A DNA stretch of 64,000 bases from Pomphorhynchus laevis (lineage: Eukaryota; Acanthocephala; Palaeacanthocephala; Echinorhynchida; Pomphorhynchidae): the NCBI GenBank assembly GCA_012934845.2, contig WNNJ02000552.1:62001-126000 (forward strand). The letters are read 5' to 3'. The notes beneath the pieces are model-generated. The model was given only the letters and a program-made list of their open reading frames with translations, made no database searches and was not told the origin of the DNA. Shown one piece after another: positions 23,222 through 34,542 of this stretch; positions within the stretch are counted from its first letter, which is position 1, and every line of letters starts with the position of its first letter. The translations under genes and the position numbers were made by a program.

Positions 23222-26200
23222 AATAAAAAACGATTTATTTTTACGTGGCAAATGCGTGCCGGCGCACGCTTACATTACCACAATAAAGACAAAAAAATCT
23301 AAATCATGTGTCGAGGAGGTGAGTACGGAGGCGACATCTGAATGCAAAAAAGAGGGAGTGCGGCGGACGTCGAGTGGGAGCTGATTCTAAGCGAGTGGGG
23401 CACCGACAAGGAAGGATCGTAAATCGTAGTTGTTAGAGTAATTGGGAACGTAGAGTAAGAGAAAATGACGGGAACGCAATGATATAGAGATAGGGTGAGT
23501 GTCGTCTAAGAAAGGGAGTGGATGAACGATAGGGAGCCGACAGCGATGAGACGAAAAGTTACGATAAGAAGGCGGTCTTGTATTCGAATTTGGATAATAG
23601 GCCAGGAGAGTTGAGCAAAATATGTGAATGTGTAGTTGAAACGACGGTGACGTAGGAGCACTCGAACGACGGAATTGATGATGCGTTGTAGGGGTAGGAT
23701 GATGGATTTTGGAGAATTGGCGAAAAGGCTGCGGCAATAATCGATTTTAGGGGAAAGAAGAGATGAAAGAAGAGACAAACAGGAACGGAAGTCGATAAGG
23801 GGGTGGCTACGGCGGATGTCACGGAGAATTAAGCTAGACGAGCGAACCTTGTTACGGACGAAGGGTTTAAGGAAAAGGTGATCATCGAAATAGAATCATA
23901 AAAAAGTGAGAGTGGGACTACGGGTTTGATTTATGATGCAAACAATACAGGGGGAGGATATATGTTAGGTTAACAGGGGAGGATCCACATTATTTTTGAC
24001 TCGTCTGGGTTTAGAACGAGACGAAGATGGGGGAGATGTTTATAGATAGAAGAAACACAGTTTGAGGCAGAAATGCCAATATCGTGTATGTGATGGGCGG
24101 GCGCATGAGCATATATGAGAATGTCATCGGCGAATTGCATGACGTTAAAGGAGTAAGGTTTGATAAACGGAGTGAGATCGCCGAGTAGAATAGAGAAAGC
24201 AGTGGTCCTAAGACTGAAGCATGTGGGACCCCGTAGAAAATAGGGATGGGAGGAGAAAATGATGAATTTGAACAGACTCGAAAAGAACGGTCGGATAGAT
24301 ATGATGCAGACTATGCTACGGTGGAGGAAGAAAAGCTGTAATCATAGCGAAGGCTAGAAAGGAGGACGGAGTGGTCGACGATGTCGAAAGCGGATAAGAG
24401 GTCGAGGGAGATGATAACACTTTATATAGCCTTGTCACGATAAATGAGTAGGTCGTTGTAAACTTTTATGCCGGCGATTTCTGTGGGTGATTAGAGCGGA
24501 AAGCAGAATGGAAAGGAGGGTACAGATTAGATAAAGATAGATAAACGCTGATCTGTGTTAAGATAAGGCGCTCTAAGAGCTTGGAAAGAGTAGATAGGAG
24601 TGAAATGGGACGATAGCTAGAAGGAAGTGAGGCGTTGAGCGATTTTTTCTTAAGGAGGGGACGAACGATGGCGGATTTTCAGTGTGATGGAAAGATACGA
24701 CTGCGGATGGACGAGTTAAACAAGGTTGTGAGGAAAGGGATATTGATGAGCATATGAATTTAAGTATGAGGTTAGGCAGAGGATCGGCAGGTGAGTTTTT
24801 GTTGGGCAACGACATGAGGACATATGAGACTTCGGCACGTATGACAGGGAGAATATGAAAGAGTTTCGGGAGGATGATGCGAGGCGTGTAGCCGTGAGAT
24901 GGAATGGATACGAGCTTTTGAGAGAGCAGCGTGGATAATTTGGTCTGAAGAAATGACGGATAATCATGAGGATTGATGTAGCAAGACGAAGAGGAGCTAT
25001 AAAGGATTGAGTTAAAAGTATGCCAGAGAGACTTGGAGTTTGATGAAGTGTTGATTTTATGCTTCTAGGATTTGCATTTTGGTACGTAGTAGGTTGAGAT
25101 GAGACCGGCGAAGTGCAAGATAAAAATCACGGAGAGACAGGTTGAGCGAGCGGATATCACGTCTGAGAGAGCGGTGATAGACTTAAAAGGCATGACGGAG
25201 TCGACGCTTCGAGAGTAGTCATTTGAAGGCCAAACCATGTAGCACGGTGCAAACGACGTTGTGGGTGAGGCTTGAAGGGCAAGAGAAGATCGAGAGTGGA
25301 TGTGAGTTCAGCGTCGAAAAGAAAGGCAAGATCGTGAGGAGAGGATGTCGTTATTGTGTGAGAAGATGTAAACGATTTAAGTAAGGCAGAGCAGAGAAGG
25401 GAGAGGTCAAGTTTTTTCTAAGGGCGACGTAGGATGGTGGTGTGTGAAACGAGGAGTGGTTGGAAGTGAAATCAAGGGTGACGAGAAAGTGATCGGATAT
25501 AACAGGATCAGAGATGGACAGTGAGTTGTAGACAACAAAACGATCAGGGACAGCGATGATATCGAGTGCCCCGCCAAGGATATGTGTGGGGGCAGTCGAG
25601 ATGAATTTGATATTGTAGTTTGAAGTTGCCTAGAACTAGTGAAGGGATTTAGAACAAAGAACAGTGAGAAATGAGGTCAGCGATTTCCGTACAAAATAAG
25701 GAGGTAGGAGCTGATGAACCAGGACGGGATACAATGGCGAGATCTAAAGTGATCGGCTAGAAGAACGACAAGTGAGCAATACAAAAGAGCAAGGACTGAA
25801 AGGGGAAGTGATTTTGCGAATAGACGCGTGGTGACAGGCGAATGCGACGATGCCGCCATGATTAGAGAATTTAGAACGGGATGAGTTGATGTGGTTGGCG
25901 GATTCGACTAGTGAACAACCGGCAGAGAGCATACGGCGAATGGAGAGGACGTAGGAATCTGAGTGCCAGGATTCAGTGAGACAGAAGAGATCGATGGATT
26001 GCTTGGTGAATAGGTTAAGGATAAGATTTGATTTTTTGAGAATAGATCTAGTGTTGAGGAGGCCGAGTTGGAATGCGTGTGTGGTGGTGTAAGGGTCTAC
26101 TGGAGAAGACACTTAGGGGAAATGAAGCGCCATCGTATTTTGGGGCCGTGTGCACAACATGAAAATTTCCGTCGATGTTTCGGATGGAGAGAGATGTTTC

Positions 26201-27270
26201 GCAGTTTTCCTCTTGACGGCGTTTTTCGATTCGGGAGAAGAGGGTTGAGCGATTTCGGAAGGGGTACGATCGGGGATAATGCTAGTGGTTGATGAGAAGA
26301 TGAGTTTAAATCGTTTAGTGAGGACAGATTACGCGTGAGAGCAATGCTTGAAAACAAGCATTGCTTGAAATGTCAATGCTTGAAATGGCAATGCTTGAAA
26401 TGGCAATGCTTAAAAAAAGCAATGCTTGATTTCAAGCATTGCTTTAAAATCAAGCATTGCTTGGAGATGGGTTGAGAAGGATTAGATTGAGATTTGTTTA
26501 GGCGGATGAATGCGACAGGAGAGATGTGGTTGAAAAAGGATGGTTTATCCGCAAGAACATGGGACGAGAGGATGGATATGAATGCGGAAACATCGTGGTC
26601 GAGAAGTGTTTGTGAAGATAAATAGGTGGAAGGAGTGATATTAGTGACGATGATGCAACGATCGCTAGAAAAAAAGCGTTTCCGTGGGACTTGAGTGGGT
26701 GAGATCAAAATAATAGAGCTGGTATTTAATGATATCAAGGGAGTAGATTTGACAGCGGTAGACATAGAGGATAATATAATAAAAAGAGGGTTGCATGGGA
26801 TGTGAGGAAAGGGAATAAGTGGAAGGATTGTGAAGGTTGGTGGGGGTGATTTTGATTGATGGATGTAGCTTATTGGAAAACGAGACAGAAGGGAAGAGAC
26901 GGGGGTGTCGTGAAGTGAAGCCGTGGGATTTTTAGTGCATGTGGTGACAAGATCAGTGGGTTGACAATGGACATCAGAAACGACTGGGGTGATTTGAATG
27001 GACACGTTGGAGGTTGATATGTTCTGATAGGAGAGATCGCGTATGAGTTTGGTGGCACAAAAGCCACATAGGAAGTCTTCTTTAGACTAAATGTTGTCGC
27101 ATGCGATTGTAGTCCAGACGCTGTAGTTGTGTGTCGAGCACTGTACTTGTAGTTGAGCACATTTGATGTCGGTCGTAGCTGTCTTTTTATTGATTTATCC
27201 GAACTCTTGATTAGTTGCGCTTTAGAACTATTGATTGTTTTATGACAATATTTGAAATTTGTTACCACTG
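23222..27270 (-). mobile_element. long decayed LINE A1, - strand
   Basis: Nearly the whole family length is present. On the - strand, ORF1 lies at about 27200-26370: an RRM-like segment DRCIIVTNITPSTYL near 26650, with the zinc-finger region degraded near 27150. The endonuclease is at 26112-25400 (LGLLNTRSILKKSNLI, LFCLTESWHSDS) and the RT at about 24600-23400 (IILPLQRIINSVVRVLL). The tail hairpin GCGTGC-CGGC-GCACGC lies near 23255. Many stops and frameshifts scatter through it, so it is much older than the copy at 18468. It lacks the AAAAAAGTTTGAGAT start, and its 5' edge near 27270 is approximate. Confidence 0.8.
26335..26470. repeat. CAATGCTTGAAA repeats, direct and inverted
   Basis: Inside the ORF1 region of the decayed LINE A copy, the word GCAATGCTTGAAAT is repeated about four times on the + strand at 15-bp steps. 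It is followed by its complement (CAAGCATTGCTT) twice. The unit derives from the ORF1 sequence coding for FKHRSHAS and has expanded locally in both orientations. Confidence 0.8.
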
Positions 27271-27996
27271 GTAGTGAGATCACAATGATCACTACTTCCT
27301 AATGGAGGGAGATAATCGACTCTGACGACGTCATTTTCGTAATCCGTGTTGAGATTCACTTAAATGACCTGCATTGATTAATTAATCATCGATGTGATCA
27401 TGCACAAGTATTTCTTAAACTTTACTTAAGTGACTTGTTAATTTTATCTCCTTATAATTATGTAAAAATAACAATATCTACTTTCTTGAATACGGGCACA
27501 GCAATGGAATATTTTCACACAGATGAAACTTTATGACAATAAAGAGAATGCTGAAATAGGTTTGATAGACAAAGTGTCAAGTGATATCTAAGCATCTTCA
27601 GAAGATTATGATGAACATCGTAAGGATCAGCATATGGGGAGGCAAAGGTGACGATTTACAAGCAACATCGCAAGATTTAAGCTTTGGGAAAAATAATGAA
27701 GAATATTATCCCTTCTCAGAATAATGTTGACCAGATAAGTCAAACGCATTTGCAAATTTGTCGCAATGTTTAGTAACGAATTGAGTAATATCCCGGTAAT
27801 AATTATCAAATATTAAACCAAAATTGCTTTTAGTGAACAATCATGCTGTTTATTGTGCCTATTTCCTAATTTACGCTTTTTTTAATTCCTATGGGTTTAA
27901 ATGCACTATGAGCAGCTCTAAATTGTTCAAGATTTTTCTGAATAATCGCTTACTATCTTTCAGCGCCTCTTTGAGATTAAAAACAAACCATTGTGA
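27271..27996. other. no gene seen
   Basis: AT-rich sequence with no domain recognised in short ORFs. Confidence 0.45.
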
Positions 27997-28655
27997 CTAG
28001 TCCACAATCTCACTTTCTTAGGATTCCATTTCGTTGATCACCTTTCCCTTAAACCCTTCCTCGGTGGCAAGGTTCGCTCGTCTAACTTAATTCTCCGTGA
28101 CATTTGTCATATCCGCCCCTTTATCGACTTCCCTTTTTGTATGTCTCTTCTTTCATCGCTTCTCTTCCCCAAAATCGATTACTGCCTCAGCCTTTTCGCC
28201 AATTCTCCAACTCCGCCGTTTGAGTGCTCCTATGTCTCCGTCGATTTGACCACACATCAACATATCTTGCCCAACTCTCTTGGCTAACAATCCACATCCG
28301 CATCCAGCTCCGCCATATTTTCGTAACTGTTCGTCTCATCGCTGTCGGCCTGCCATCGTTCATCAATCTCCCTTTCTTAAATAGCACTCGCCCCACCTCT
28401 CTATCGTTGCGTTCCCGTAATTCCATCATACTCCACGTTCCCAATTGCTCTAGCAACTACGGTCTCCGATCCTTCCTCTTCGCCGCCCCACTCGCCTGGA
28501 ATCAGCTTCCTCTCGACGCCCGCTGCGCTCCCTCTTTTATTACATTCAAATACCGCCTCCGTACCCACCTTCTCAACACATGATTTAGATTTTTGTTCTT
28601 TTTTTTGTGGTCATTTAAGTGCGAGACGGCACGCATTTGTTACGTACAAATAAAT
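27997..28655 (+). mobile_element. LINE A1 3' fragment
   Basis: This 5'-truncated copy starts at the LTFLGFHF segment (AGTCCACAATCTCACTTTC) and continues through the C-terminal RT domain, ending WNQLPLDARCAPSF at about 28540. The tail is degenerate, with GTGC/GCAC in place of the full stem. One frame change and a small internal deletion are visible around 28210. Confidence 0.8.
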
Positions 28656-29680
28656 CTGTTTGTTATTAGCGAAATAACATTTATTGTTCGTCTTGCAGAA
28701 GACGAATATATTGAAAGATGATGATAATAAAAATAAGAACTTCTCGTTGGTTCATTTCAAATATATTACAAGTAAATGTAATTGAAGACATGTATTGCAA
28801 CAAGACATTATGATCAGCACGATGCAGAAGCGCCGCGTCAACTCGGTTCGGCGTCAATGGAACTAAACTTAGAATCAGCCATCAATTTAAATCACAGCTA
28901 AACATGATCGCTACAATCTATAGATACGTTGACATTAGTCGTAGTCAACATTTTTCGCATTATCAAAATTTAATAAGAGCCTGCTAATATTAGTGCAACA
29001 GATTGAGGATAGACGGCCCTCGATCGCACTCTTCAATAAGAGAACAAATTCAAGGGTTTTTACTAATAAATATTACTTGTTCTGTCAATGGTAGTCACCT
29101 AATTAATCATTTGCTCGCAACCAAAATTAAATTTTGAATAACCAGAGATTATTTTCGCCTCCAACAGAGTCGGAAGCTAATACCGAGCGCAATTTCAACA
29201 TATCCATCATCGTAAAAATAGTTGGTATAATTTCTAAATTTCACAGTTTGAAATATCTGCTTTTTGTTTATTGTAAATGCGAATACGAGTGGGGTTAACA
29301 TATTTGTATGGACTGATCACGTGATTGCGAGTATATTACTGAGCGATTATACGAAACTACAATTTCAAAAATTGTGATTTCATCAATTAACTTCGATAGA
29401 TAAATTCCGTATTGCAATTTTTATGACCAAACTACATACCGTCATTTGCACCGTAATTGCTAAGCTCTGTTCGCTGAAAGGAATGCTGAATTTAATAAAG
29501 CATAAGTGTAAAGCATAGATAATAAAGCATATTGCATTTGAAAGTGTAAAATCTGGACAAAAGTCTGATGCGGTGTTTTTCACAGACTAATCAGTAAGTA
29601 CCTCTTCTATACACATTAATTAATACTCATAAGCTACTATATTACATAATTGATAACAATCGTAGGTACAAATTAATAAC
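28656..29680. other. no gene seen
   Basis: AT-rich spacer without recognisable coding or repeat content. Confidence 0.45.
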
Positions 29681-29689
29681 ATGCATGTT

Positions 29690-30055
29690 TTGATAATACT
29701 CCTTCATTTAATACTCCTTTATACTCCTTTATTTCTCAACCTTCCATTTCTCGACACTTCTCGTCCTGATTACTGTTCTTTGTGTTTCCGTAATTCCATT
29801 CTTTTACATGTCCCAAACTACTCTACCTCTTTTGGATTCCGCTCCTTCATTGTGGCTGCTCCTCTATTGTGGAATCATCTATCCATTCATATACGCCAAT
29901 CAACCTCAATGCCGTGTTTCAAACATCAAATCCGATGTCATTTAAACAATTAATTAATAAACCTACGAGACTTCTGTAGTGTTTTTTTGTTAGTGGACTT
30001 GTAAGCGGGCAGCTGTCACGCATTTGCCACATTAAATAAATTATTATTAAATGTC
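29690..30055 (+). mobile_element. LINE A2 3' fragment
   Basis: The open frame LNLPFLDTSRPDYCSLCFRN ... HVPNYSTSFGFRSF ... LLWNHLSIHIRQS is the extreme C-terminus of LINE A2 ORF2, closer to the - copy at 39382-39564 (FLDNSRSVYCSLRS, HVPNYSTSF) than to A1. The tail AGCGGGCAGCTGTCACGCATTTGCCAC and AAATAAATT ends the copy. Confidence 0.75.
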
Positions 30056-30061
30056 ATGATT

Positions 30062-31318
30062 AAAAAAGATATTTATTTTGACGTGGCAACTGCGTGCCAG
30101 CGCACGCTTACATGACCACAACAAAACAAAAATGTAAATTATGTGTCGAGAAGGTGTGAACGAAGAAGGTGTTTGAATGTGATAAAGTAGGGAGCGCGGC
30201 GGACGTCGAAAGGGAGTTGATTCCAGGCGAGTGAGGCGGCGACGAGTAAGGGTCGGATACCATAGTTGTTGGAGTAATTAAACACGTGGAGTAAGAGGCT
30301 ATGACGGGAACGCAGCGATAGCGAGGTGGAGCGAGTGTCGTCTAAGAAAGGAAGGTTGATGAACGATGGGGAGCCGACAGCGATAAGACGAAAAGTTACG
30401 AGAAGGCGGAGTTTGATGCGGATGTAGATGGTGGGCCAGGAGAGTTGGGCAAGATATGCGGATATGTTGTCAAAACGACGGAGACGAAATAGCACTCGAC
30501 GGCGGAGTTGATTATGTGTTGTAGGGGTAGGATGATGGATTGTAGAGAATTGGCGAAAAGGCTAAGGCAGTAATCGATTTTAGGGAAAAGAAGCGATGAA
30601 AGAAGAGACACAAGAACGGAAGTCGATAAGGGGGCGGATACGGAGGATGTCACGGAGAATTAAGTTGGACGAGCAAACCTTGTCACAGACGAAGGATTTA
30701 AGGGAAAGGTGATCATCGAAATGGAAGCCTAAGAAAGTGAGATTGTGGACTATGGGATGATTGATGAGGCAAAATATACAGGAGGTGGAGATATGCTAGA
30801 TTTACGGGGGAGGATCTCATTATTTTAGACTTGTCGGTGTTTAGAACGAGATGTAGATGAGAGAGACATTTATAGATAGAAGAAAGACAGTTAGAGGAAT
30901 AAATGCCGATATCGTGTATGCGACGGGCGAGTGTGTGTACATAGATGAGGATGTCATCGGCGTATTGCATGGCCTTTAAAAGAATAGGTTTGGAAAACGG
31001 AGAGAGTTCGCCAAGCAGAAGAGAGAAAAACAAGGGATCTAGAACTGAACCTTGTGAGACCCCAAGGAGGACGGTGTAGTCGACGATGTCGAAGGCGGAG
31101 GAGATGTTGAGGGAGATGAAAACACTATATGAGGTCTTGTCACGTGAAGTAAATAGGTTGTTGTAAACTTTCATGTAGGCGATTTCAGTGGAGAGATTAT
31201 AGCGAAACGCGTATTGGAAAGGAATGTACAGATTGGATAATTTATATGTATTAAACTAAGGCGCTCTAAGATCTTAGAGCGTAGGGATAAGTGAAATGAG
31301 GCTATAGCTGGGAGGAAG
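30062..31318 (-). mobile_element. LINE A1-delta copy (RT deletion)
   Basis: This is a - strand LINE A1 copy truncated near 31318. From its 5' side: MKVYNNLFTSRDK, SSAFDIVDYTVLL joined directly to GVSQGSVLDPLFFS, MQYADDILIYVHT (31174-30713), and then the C-terminal domain to WNQLPFDVRRAPYF near 30190. The tail hairpin GCGTGC-CAGC-GCACGC is near 30090. The 42 codons between motif A and the GVPQGS motif are missing exactly in frame, and the copy at 42121-45357 has the same join. A small inverted-repeat element starts directly at its 5' edge. Confidence 0.8.
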
Positions 31319-31320
31319 TA

Positions 31321-31676
31321 AAGCTCGAAAAACAGAACTACCCTTAATCTGAATCATCAGAAGGAATTTAGCATAAGCTCTGTGCATGGCAGTGCGTATT
31401 GCAGTTTAACCATGCATCAGGCACTAAATTCCTTTTAATATAAATGCTGTTTAACAGGGAAACTTAACAGTGTACAAATATATAAAATATAATTTGTTGT
31501 TACACCTGCCCTGGGACACAAAATGATGTACTCATAAATAAATCACTATGTTTTCCTCATGAAGAGGTATAAACAGCAGTCAGCTTCCTGGTGTTTAATC
31601 ACACAGCTATGCACAGAGCTTATGCTTAATTCTCTCTGATGATTCAGATTAAGGGTAGTCCTGTTTTTCGAGCTTT
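31321..31676. mobile_element. 356-bp MITE with TA duplication
   Basis: The ends are inverted repeats about 65 bp long. The left begins AAGCTCGAAAAACAGAAC and the right is its complement with a few changes. TA lies on both sides (31319-31320 and 31677-31678), as for Tc1/mariner-type insertions. No transposase is encoded. The interior (31489-31590) is itself repeated in inverted orientation outside the element at 31878-31970. Confidence 0.75.
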
Positions 31677-31985
31677 AAACACTGTTTAAGCGTGTGTTAA
31701 GGTGCCTATGGATGATTATTGAAGTCACGGTGCTGATTAGCTTCGTTAGAGCGAAACGCGTATACCGTTGTGGAAGTTTGTCGTCACACATAGGATGACT
31801 GGGCATACGTAGCGACTTTGAATAATGCAAGAATAATTCGGTTATATTTCTTAGTCTGATGAGGATATATAGAATGCTGCCTGGTGTTTATGCCTCTTCA
31901 TGAGGCAAACATATGATATATTTATGAGTAAACCAGTGGGTGTTCCAGGGCAGGTGTAACAACAAATTATATTATATATAATACA
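31677..31985. repeat. inverted partial copy of the MITE interior
   Basis: Bases 31878-31970 (CTGGTGTTTATGCCTCTTCA ... GCAGGTGTAACAACAAATTA) are the reverse complement, with moderate divergence, of 31489-31590 within the adjacent MITE. The segment 31720-31760 contains CTGATTAGC ... GCGAAACGC, which resembles hammerhead ribozyme core words with one core base different. Confidence 0.55.
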
Positions 31986-32188
31986 ATTTATATTAATAAA
32001 TTATAATTTATATATAATATATTATATATAATATAACACAGATTCAAAGACCAGAAGACAACAAGCGAACACTGAAGCTGCTAACTAATAACTACTTACA
32101 AATTCTTAGCTGCTAACTAACAACTACTTACAAACAACAGAAGAAGAACCTAAACCTATTTTATATACAAAGAGCATTTTTGTAGACA

Positions 32189-32821
32189 ATGAGCGCAGTT
32201 TTAAAAATTGTAAACTATCGCAACCGACAGTTAATGGGAGCCAAGAAGAAAAATCTACCAAAAGCCAAGCGAGCAATCTCTGTTGATACCGATAAAACCG
32301 GCAAGCTCGAGAACATACAAGTGGAATGCTCCGCTAAAGGCTGTCAAATCTGGACATCAGTAACACATAATTGTGCTTTGGGTCAGGAAATTTGTGGTGG
32401 GCCACCGTTCTACTGCGGATTCGGTGCGGCGAAACAAATCAACTTGTTAATAAAACGCTTAGAGCAATTGGAAATGGCATCGCAGCATGATCGAATTTCT
32501 CAAATTTTTGATAAATCTACTGAGACAGTGATGGAGCCGCAAATTGTATCGCAGAAAGATGGATTTTGTCAAGTTTATGATAAATCTACCGAGACAGTGA
32601 TGGAGCCGCAAATTGTTACAACTAATGTATTTTCACTCCCCGACACCCCACGTCCTGTCCTTTCTGTCTCGTTTCTCAATAACTTGCATCCATCAATCAA
32701 AATCACCTCCACCAACCTCCACTATCCTTCCACTCATAACCTTTCCTCACATCGCTTGCCACCCTCTTTATTATCATTATCCTCTATGTCTCCCGTCGTC
32801 AAACCAAATCCCTCCAAATGA
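32189..32821 (+). CDS. LINE A1 ORF1, N-terminal part (second copy)
   Basis: A 210-residue protein with the same layout as at 18589: a basic start, a cysteine cluster (GCQIWTSVTHNC, FYCGF), two 25-residue repeats ending DKSTETVMEPQIV, and a Ser/Thr/Pro-rich tail. Only a few residues differ, e.g. EICGG for ETCGG and VMEP for VKEP/VTEP. It shares the TGA after NPSK. Two near-identical copies with open frames indicate recent spread of this subfamily. Confidence 0.75.
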   Translation: MSAVLKIVNYRNRQLMGAKKKNLPKAKRAISVDTDKTGKLENIQVECSAKGCQIWTSVTHNCALGQEICGGPPFYCGFGAAKQINLLIKRLEQLEMASQHDRISQIFDKSTETVMEPQIVSQKDGFCQVYDKSTETVMEPQIVTTNVFSLPDTPRPVLSVSFLNNLHPSIKITSTNLHYPSTHNLSSHRLPPSLLSLSSMSPVVKPNPSK

Positions 32822-32842
32822 TCAACTGCCAGCTCTTCTATC

Positions 32843-33373
32843 GTGATCTCACCTAGTCACGTCAGTAGTCATCCTTTACGGAAGCGCTTTCCTTCTCGCG
32901 ATCGTTGCGTCATTGTCACTAATATCACGACTTCTAACTCCTTATCTCCACAAACACGTCTAGACAACGATGTTTCCGCCTTCAGATCCATCCTCTCGTC
33001 TATTGTTTCTGCGGATAAACCATCCTTTTTCAAGGACATTTCTCCTGTCGCATTCATCCGTCTAAACAAATCTTCTCAATCTAATCCTTCCCAGCCCCCT
33101 CTCCTAAAAATTGTTTTCAAGCATCGCTCTCACGCGTCTTCTGTCCTCTCTCAACGATTCAAACTCATGTCATCTTCAACCACTCGAATTTTCCCCGATC
33201 GCGCCCCTTCCGAAATCGCTCAAATCTCTTCAGCCCGCATCGAAAAACGCCGTCGCGAGGAAAACGGCGAAACATCACTCGCCATCCGAAACATAGACGG
33301 AAATTTTCAAGTTGTCCACACCCGTCCAAAAATTCGATGGCGCTCCATCTCTCCTATGTGTCTTCTCCATTAG
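32843..33373 (+). CDS. LINE A1 ORF1, RRM-like and C-terminal part
   Basis: A 176-codon open frame, in phase with the N-terminal ORF1 but after its TGA. It contains CVIVTNITTSNSLS, SAFRSILSSIVSADK, AFIRLNKSS, then LKIVFKHRSHASSVL and a basic segment IEKRRREENGETSLAIRNI. The order matches RRM-like plus C-terminal domains of LINE ORF1 proteins and aligns with LINE C ORF1 at 37696-38163. An ATG at 32843 exists, but re-initiation there is not shown. It overlaps the start of ORF2 (33337) by 37 bp. Confidence 0.65.
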   Translation: MISPSHVSSHPLRKRFPSRDRCVIVTNITTSNSLSPQTRLDNDVSAFRSILSSIVSADKPSFFKDISPVAFIRLNKSSQSNPSQPPLLKIVFKHRSHASSVLSQRFKLMSSSTTRIFPDRAPSEIAQISSARIEKRRREENGETSLAIRNIDGNFQVVHTRPKIRWRSISPMCLLH

Positions 33374-34240
33374 ACTCTTTCGCCACAACACACGGTTTCC
33401 GCCTCGGTCTCCTCAACACTAGATCTATTCTCAATAAATCCGATCTTATCCTCAACCTATTCACCAAACAATCCATCGATCTCTTCTGCCTCACCGAATC
33501 CTGGCACTCAGATTCCGACGACCTTTCCATTCGCCGTCTGCTCTCTACCGGTTGCTCCCTAGTCGAATCCGCCCGCCCCCTCAGCTCATGCCCTTCTAAA
33601 TTCTCTAATCATGGCGGCATCGTCGCATTCGCGCGTCACCCCGCGTCTCTTCGCAAAATCAATCCCCCTTTCAGTCCTTGCTCTTTTGAATTGCTCACTT
33701 GTCGTTATTCTAACCCGATCACTCTAGATCTCGCCATTGTATACCGTCCTGGTTCATCAGCTCCTACAGCTTTATTTTTTACCGAACTCGCTGACCTCCT
33801 TTCTCATTGTTCATTGTCCTCAATCCCTTCACTCGTTCTAGGCGACTTCAATATCCGCATCGACCACCCCTTATTCCACGGATTCCATCCGGCTCATCAA
33901 CATTCTATCCAACTACAATTACAAACTAATCTCCACTGCCCCCACACATATACTTGGTGGGGCACTCGACATCATCGCTGTCCCCGATCATTTTGCTGCC
34001 TACACCTCACTGTCCATCTCTGATCCTGGTCTATCCGATCACTTTCTTATCACCCTTGATCTCACTCACAACCACACCCCTCCTCACACACCTACAATCC
34101 TACGTCGCCCTTGGAGAAATCTTGACCTCTCCCTTCTCCGCTCTGCCTTACTCAAATCATCTATATCATTACCCACAATAACATATTCCTCTCCTCACGA
34201 TCTCGCCTTTATTTTCGACTTTGAACTCACATCCACTCTC
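33337..34240 (+). pseudogene. LINE A1 ORF2, endonuclease part (second copy)
   Basis: The ORF starts at 33337 and reads LGLLNTRSILNKSDLI, LFCLTESWHSDS, VYRPGSSAP and LVLGDFNIRID. A one-base change near 33870 then moves the rest (SDHFLITLDL near 34035) to another frame. All endonuclease motifs are visible across the two frames. The RT is absent because the copy ends at 34465. Confidence 0.75.
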
Positions 34241-34465
34241 GATATTCTCTTGCCCTTCATGTATGACCCACACCGTCGCTTGCACCGTGCCCCATGGTTT
34301 GACATCCAATGCCTACACTCAAAGCGTCGACTCCGCCATGCTTTTCGAGTCTATCACCGCTCTCTCAGACGTGATTTCCGCTCGATCACTCCGTCTTTCC
34401 GTGATTCCTATCTTGCTCTTCGCCGGTCTTATCTCAACCTACTACGTACCAAATGTAACTCCTTC

Positions 34466-34542
34466 TGTGGCCATCACGATTTTCGACATTAGTCGATTCC
34501 TAGCATTTGCACAACGATACCACAACCGATCCAATTATTATA
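34466..34542. other. short unassigned junction
   Basis: About 75 bp between the broken end of the + LINE A1 copy and the tail of the - copy. It matches neither and may be a remnant of the site or filler DNA. Confidence 0.4.

Larger units (their letters stand above)
32040..34465 (+). mobile_element. LINE A1 copy with alternative 5' leader, 3'-truncated
   Basis: From ACAATGAGCGCAG (32186) on, this copy is almost identical to the one at 18586. Upstream of the ATG the two share nothing: here the leader is AGCTGCTAACTAAyAACTAC, repeated twice (near 32077 and 32108), preceded by an AT-only block. It carries ORF1 (32189-33373, split by the same TGA as the sister copy) and the endonuclease start (33337-34023). 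It stops at 34465 in the region between endonuclease and RT, so RT and tail are missing. Confidence 0.85.
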
